From: Delftia sp. PS-11
GTDB lineage: Bacteria > Pseudomonadota > Gammaproteobacteria > Burkholderiales > Burkholderiaceae_C
Direction of reading: 5' to 3'
DNA length: 64,000 nucleotides
NCBI RefSeq assembly: GCF_029870285.1
Contig: NZ_JACSYA010000028.1
Span: 7,121-71,120, forward strand
Translations under genes and position numbers: made by a program
Shown: piece by piece, positions 60,212 through 64,000 of the stretch
Position numbering within the stretch: position 1 is the stretch's first letter
Layout of the letters: the number at the start of each line of letters is the position of its first letter
Notes under the pieces: model-generated
The model's database searches: none
Seen by the model: the letters and a program-made list of their open reading frames with translations, nothing else
What the model was told of the DNA's origin: nothing

Positions 60212-62404
60212 ATGACCGATCGCACCCAAGTCCACAGCCTGCAGGTCGCCACAGAGCTGCACCGCTTCATCAATGAGCAAGTGCTCCCGGGCACCGGCGT
60301 CACGCCAGAAACTTTCTGGCAGGGCTTTGACGCGATCATCAACGACCTGGCTCCGCGCAATGCGGCCCTGCTGGCAGAACGCGACCGCCTGCAGGCCGAA
60401 CTCGACACCTGGCACAAGGCCCACCCCGGCCCCATCACCGACATGGCCGGCTACCAGCAGTTCCTGACACAGATCGGCTACCTGGTCGAACAGCCCAAGG
60501 ACGCCAAGGCCACCACGGCCAACGTGGACGCCGAGCTGGCCATCCAGGCGGGCCCGCAGCTGGTGGTGCCCATCCTCAATGCCCGCTATGCACTGAACGC
60601 CGCCAACGCCCGCTGGGGCTCGCTGTACGACGCGCTGTATGGCACGGATGCCATCAGCGAGGAAGGCGGCGCCGAAAAGGGCAAGGGCTACAACCCCGTG
60701 CGTGGCGCCAAGGTGATTGAATTCGCCCGCAACTTCCTGGACCAGGCAGCGCCGCTGGCCTCTGGCTCGCACAAGGACGCCGCCGGCTACCGCGTCGAAG
60801 GCGGCCAGCTGGTGATCGCGCTCAAGAGCGGCGGCACCACGGGCCTGAAGAACGCAGCCCAGTTCGTGGGCTACCAGGGCGACGCCACGGCACCGTCCTC
60901 GGTCCTGCTGGTCAACAACGGCCTGCACATCGACATCCGCATCGACCAGACCACGGCCATCGGCCAGACCGATGCCGCCGGCGTGGCGGACGTGGTGGTC
61001 GAAGCCGCACTGTCCACCATCCTGGATCTGGAAGACTCCGTGGCCGCCGTCGATGCACAGGACAAGGTCGTCGGCTACGCCAACTGGCTGGGCATCCTCA
61101 AGGGCACGCTGACCGAAACCTTCGACAAGGGCGGCAAGACCATGACGCGCGGCCTCAACGCCGACCGCGAGTACACCGGCGCCAATGGCCAGCCCGTCAG
61201 GCTGCATGGCCGCTCGCTGATGTTCGTGCGCAATGTCGGCCACCTGATGACCAACCCGGCCATCCTCTGGGGCAACGGCAAGGAAATCCCCGAAGGCATC
61301 ATGGACGCCATGGTCACGACGGCCATCGCCATCCATGACCTCAAGGGCCTGGGCGCCAACGGCATCCGCAACTCGCGCACCGGCAGCGTCTACATCGTCA
61401 AGCCCAAGATGCACGGCCCCGCCGAAGCCGCCTTCGCCAGCGAGCTGTTCGGCCGCGTGGAACAGGTGCTGGGTCTGCCCGAGAACACCGTCAAGCTGGG
61501 CATCATGGACGAGGAACGCCGCACCAGCGTCAACCTCAAGGCCTGCATCGCCGCCGCTGCCTCGCGCGTGGCCTTCATCAACACCGGCTTCCTGGACCGC
61601 ACGGGCGACGAAATGCACACGGCCATGCATGCCGGCCCCATGGTACGCAAGGCCGATATGAAGGGCAGCGCCTGGCTGGCCGCCTACGAGCGCAGCAACG
61701 TGCTCGTGGGCCTGGGACTGGGTCTGCGCGGCAAGGCCCAGATCGGCAAGGGCATGTGGGCCATGCCCGACCTCATGAAGGCCATGCTCGAACAAAAGAT
61801 CGGCCACCCCAAGGCGGGCGCCAATACCGCCTGGGTGCCCTCGCCCACGGCAGCCACGCTGCACGCGCTGCACTACCACCAGATCAACGTGGCCGAAGTG
61901 CAAAAGCAGCTGGAGCAGACCAATGCCGACGCCGAGCGCGCCAGCATCCTGGCCGACCTGCTGCAGGTGCCCGTGGTCAAGGAAGACAAGTGGAGCGCCG
62001 CCGAAAAGCAGCAAGAGCTGGACAACAACGTCCAGGGCATCCTGGGCTACGTGGTGCGCTGGGTGGACCAGGGCGTGGGCTGCTCCAAGGTGCCCGATAT
62101 CCACAACGTCGGCCTGATGGAAGACCGCGCCACGCTGCGCATCTCCAGCCAGCACATCGCCAACTGGCTGCAGCACGGCATCGTGACCGAGGCCCAGGTG
62201 CGCGAGACCTTCGAGCGCATGGCCGCCGTGGTGGACCAGCAAAACGCTGGTGATGCGCTGTACAAGCCCATGGCCGGCCACTTCGGCACCTCCATGGCCT
62301 ACCAGGCCGCCTGCGACCTGGTCTTCAAGGGCAAGGAACAGCCCAGCGGCTACACCGAGCCCCTGCTGCACGCCTGGCGCCTGAAGGTCAAGGCCGCCGC
62401 CTGA
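60212..62404 (+). CDS. glcB: Malate synthase G
   Basis: 730 residues, the G-isoform length (about 725). It condenses glyoxylate with acetyl-CoA to malate. [17 protein letters not shown] holds the catalytic/metal acids, [45 protein letters not shown] and [12 protein letters not shown] are conserved active-site blocks. The ATG at 60212 is preferred over an upstream in-frame ATG because [13 protein letters not shown] is the family start. Ends in a clear intrinsic terminator. Confidence 0.96.
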   Translation: MTDRTQVHSLQVATELHRFINEQVLPGTGVTPETFWQGFDAIINDLAPRNAALLAERDRLQAELDTWHKAHPGPITDMAGYQQFLTQIGYLVEQPKDAKATTANVDAELAIQAGPQLVVPILNARYALNAANARWGSLYDALYGTDAISEEGGAEKGKGYNPVRGAKVIEFARNFLDQAAPLASGSHKDAAGYRVEGGQLVIALKSGGTTGLKNAAQFVGYQGDATAPSSVLLVNNGLHIDIRIDQTTAIGQTDAAGVADVVVEAALSTILDLEDSVAAVDAQDKVVGYANWLGILKGTLTETFDKGGKTMTRGLNADREYTGANGQPVRLHGRSLMFVRNVGHLMTNPAILWGNGKEIPEGIMDAMVTTAIAIHDLKGLGANGIRNSRTGSVYIVKPKMHGPAEAAFASELFGRVEQVLGLPENTVKLGIMDEERRTSVNLKACIAAAASRVAFINTGFLDRTGDEMHTAMHAGPMVRKADMKGSAWLAAYERSNVLVGLGLGLRGKAQIGKGMWAMPDLMKAMLEQKIGHPKAGANTAWVPSPTAATLHALHYHQINVAEVQKQLEQTNADAERASILADLLQVPVVKEDKWSAAEKQQELDNNVQGILGYVVRWVDQGVGCSKVPDIHNVGLMEDRATLRISSQHIANWLQHGIVTEAQVRETFERMAAVVDQQNAGDALYKPMAGHFGTSMAYQAACDLVFKGKEQPSGYTEPLLHAWRLKVKAAA

Positions 62405-62447
62405 GCGCACTGACGCCCGGCGCCATTTGCCGGGCATGGCATGCGAA

Positions 62448-62479
62448 AGCACCGCAACAGGCTGCTGCGGTGCTTTTTT
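62448..62479 (+). terminator. Intrinsic terminator after glcB
   Basis: AGCACCGCA (62448-62456) pairs perfectly with TGCGGTGCT (62466-62474) around a nine-base loop and is followed by a run of T. Confidence 0.92.
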
Positions 62480-62546
62480 CATGCCCCTGCACTGCGCGGC
62501 AGCGGCGCCATGGAGAGACAGACTCCATGGACATACACTCGGCACC

Positions 62547-62798
62547 ATGAGCGCAACACATGACGATGACGGCCTGTGCCCCTTGTGCGGCCGCAGCAGC
62601 CAGTGTGCCATCATCGCTGGCGCCGATCCGCTGCTGTGCTGGTGCATGACCACTCCGGTGGCACCGGCCTCGCTGGCCCGCATACCGCCGCAGATGCGCG
62701 GCAAAGCCTGTCTGTGCCCTGCCTGCGCAGCCGGCGCGCCAGCGGCCGATATGATGTCCACGATTCACCCCCCGGAACTTGATCCTGCAGGAGATTGA
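62547..62798 (+). CDS. Cysteine-rich CWC-family protein
   Basis: 83 residues with eight Cys: LCPLCGRSSQCAI, LLCWCM and CLCPACA. The LCWC core is the name-giving motif of CWC proteins; the paired Cys suggest zinc binding. Function unknown. The stop is one base before the next ATG, so it is coupled to the tautomerase gene. Confidence 0.85.
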   Translation: MSATHDDDGLCPLCGRSSQCAIIAGADPLLCWCMTTPVAPASLARIPPQMRGKACLCPACAAGAPAADMMSTIHPPELDPAGD

Positions 62799-62799
62799 C

Positions 62800-62988
62800 A
62801 TGCCTACATACCACGTCGAAATGATGGAAGGCCGCACCATCGAGCAAAAGCGCAAGCTGGTCGAAGAGATCACACGCGTCTCGGTCGAAGTGCTCGGCGG
62901 CTCGCCCGAGTCGGTGGACATCCTCATCACCGACGTCAAGCGCGAGAACTGGGCCACGGGCGGCAAGCTCTGGACCGAACGCAGCTGA
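62800..62988 (+). CDS. 4-oxalocrotonate tautomerase family protein
   Basis: 62 residues. After Met removal the N-terminal Pro (MPTYHVEMMEGRTIEQKRKL) is the catalytic base of the tautomerase superfamily. GCAGGAG precedes the ATG by seven bases. Substrate unknown; chromosomal singletons of this kind are common. Followed by a UUCG-loop terminator. Confidence 0.9.
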   Translation: MPTYHVEMMEGRTIEQKRKLVEEITRVSVEVLGGSPESVDILITDVKRENWATGGKLWTERS

Positions 62989-63008
62989 CAACGCTGCCCC
63001 CCCCCGCA

Positions 63009-63031
63009 AAGGCAGCTTCGGCTGCCTTTTT
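63009..63031 (+). terminator. Intrinsic terminator with TTCG tetraloop
   Basis: AAGGCAGC-TTCG-GCTGCCTT followed by T residues ends the CWC/tautomerase unit. Confidence 0.92.
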
Positions 63032-63135
63032 CCATGCAGCGGCCCCTGTTTTCCCGCCGGCCTGCCGCATTGTGCTTGCGACAGGCCGGCGAAGCGTTAG
63101 GCTATGGCCTGAACCACACCAATGACGATACCGCC

Positions 63136-63903
63136 ATGTGCCAGCTGCTTGGAATGAACTGCAACACGCCCACGGACGTGCGCTTCAGCTTCTCGGGATT
63201 CACCCAGAGAGCGGGCAATACCGGCGACCATACCGATGGCTGGGGCATCGCCTTCTTTGAAGACAAGGGGCTGCGCCTTTTTGTCGGCCATGAGCGGGCC
63301 ATCGACTCGCCCATCGCCAAGCTGATCCGCGAATACCCCATCAAAAGCCGCAACGTCATCGCCCATATCCGCAAGGCCACACAGGGCGCCGTCAGCCTGC
63401 AGAACTGCCATCCCTTCGTGCGTGAGCTGTGGGGACGCAACTGGGTATTTGCACACAACGGTGACCTCAAGGGCTTTGCGCCCAAGCTGCATGCGCACTT
63501 TCACCCCGTGGGCAACACCGACAGCGAACAGGCGTTCTGCTGGATCCTGCAGGAACTGTGGAAATCCCATGCCGGCCTGCCCAGCGTGCAGGAGCTGACA
63601 CACACACTGCGCGAGCTGGCCCGGCGCATCTCCCCCCATGGCACCTTCAATTTCCTGCTGTCCAACGGCGAAGCGCTGTGGGCCCACGCCACCACACACC
63701 TTTGCTACACAGAGCGGCGCCACCCCTTCACCCAGGCCCATCTGTCGGATGAAGACCTGAGCGTGGACTTTGCGCAGGAAACTACGCCACAGGACCGCGT
63801 GGCCATCATCGTCACCGCACCGCTGACCAAGAACGAAACCTGGACACCGATCCAGTCCGGCGAACTCAAGGTATTCGTTCAGGGAGAGTGCCTGTCCCTG
63901 TAA
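63136..63903 (+). CDS. Class II glutamine amidotransferase (YafJ-like)
   Basis: 255 residues. After Met removal Cys2 (MCQLLGMNCNTPTDVRFSF) is the Ntn-hydrolase nucleophile; HTDGWGIAFFED, NVIAHIRKATQG, NCHPFVRELWGRNWVFAHNG and GNTDSEQAFCWIL are the glutaminase-domain blocks. The acceptor reaction of YafJ proteins is unknown. The ATG at 63136 is fixed by the required Cys2. Confidence 0.93.
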   Translation: MCQLLGMNCNTPTDVRFSFSGFTQRAGNTGDHTDGWGIAFFEDKGLRLFVGHERAIDSPIAKLIREYPIKSRNVIAHIRKATQGAVSLQNCHPFVRELWGRNWVFAHNGDLKGFAPKLHAHFHPVGNTDSEQAFCWILQELWKSHAGLPSVQELTHTLRELARRISPHGTFNFLLSNGEALWAHATTHLCYTERRHPFTQAHLSDEDLSVDFAQETTPQDRVAIIVTAPLTKNETWTPIQSGELKVFVQGECLSL

Positions 63904-63933
63904 AGCCCAGCAGTGCAGGGGCCTTCCGATCAA

Positions 63934-63962
63934 AGAGAGCGCGCAAGCGCTCTCTTTTTTTG
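63934..63962 (+). terminator. Intrinsic terminator after the amidotransferase gene
   Basis: AGAGAGCGC-GCAA-GCGCTCTCT, a perfect nine-base stem with GCAA loop, followed by seven T. The stem also has A residues on the 5' side, so it could work in both directions. Confidence 0.92.
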
Positions 63963-64000
63963 TTTTCCGGCTTTCCTGCCCGCATATTGGATAGATCGCA

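Noticed and set aside
60113..62761. 882-residue frame antisense to malate synthase G
   Set aside because: Shadow frame without motifs; malate synthase is full length on the other strand.

Overview
The window is GC-rich, densely coded DNA from a betaproteobacterium of the family Comamonadaceae. Delftia or a close Comamonas-like genus fits best. This rests on gene content read by eye: many Bug/TctC-type solute receptors, IclR and LysR regulators, a CYP116B-type self-sufficient P450, malate synthase G, and an lptA-lptB-rpoN block. No database search was run. Most of the window is ordinary chromosome with several accessory insertions.

Layout. 1-2063: end of a cation:proton antiporter and a YbdK-type carboxylate-amine ligase. 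2076-8046: a leftward set (AtuA-type protein, its small partner, TctC receptor, lipoprotein hydrolase) with a divergent LysR. 8080-19600: thiL, a DUF4139 exported protein, pgpA and pncC/cinA. Between pgpA and pncC lies an accessory block with a GNAT/DUF1778 toxin-antitoxin pair, an orphan Rhs tip, a beta-helix exported protein and a 1717-residue Sec-exported YD-repeat (Rhs) protein with an AT-rich, probably metal-dependent hydrolase tail. 19584-23816: small regulator, SEC-C protein, thiolase/SDR operon and IclR. 23896-33497: one long leftward iron operon (FecI-like sigma, FecR, TonB receptor, DUF3325, DUF3649, a frameshifted PepSY gene, MacA, MacB). 33683-38966: kinase-like protein, IclR, TctC receptor and the P450-reductase-ferredoxin fusion. 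38976-39265: a compact unit with promoter, 25-codon ORF and terminator. 39289-43761: GNAT, PIN protein, THUMP rRNA methyltransferase, ornithine cyclodeaminase-like protein and arginase.

43787-51339 is the most interesting locus, an RNA-repair system. A leftward operon encodes a slipin without a membrane segment, an unrecognised 276-residue protein, the RNA ligase RtcB, an RlaP-like nucleotidyltransferase and the RNA 3'-phosphate cyclase RtcA. The CARF-AAA+ sigma-54 activator RtcR is divergent. In the 700 bases between them lie a good sigma-54 promoter, a 13-bp palindrome and, transcribed ahead of the proteins, two adjacent tRNA-like RNAs. One has a perfect acceptor stem and encoded CCA. The other has a canonical D arm and T arm. 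In both, the anticodon arm is a short stem capped by a GNRA tetraloop, so neither can decode. Two further GNRA-capped hairpins follow. rpoN, the sigma factor RtcR needs, is convergent and 9 bases away.

52965-64000: lptB-lptA, an MNT antitoxin-like gene with a broken HEPN partner, dsbA, SPOR protein, argS, DUF2214 protein, LysR, malate synthase G, and small housekeeping genes with clear intrinsic terminators. No CRISPR array, intact insertion sequence, rRNA or functional tRNA was seen.
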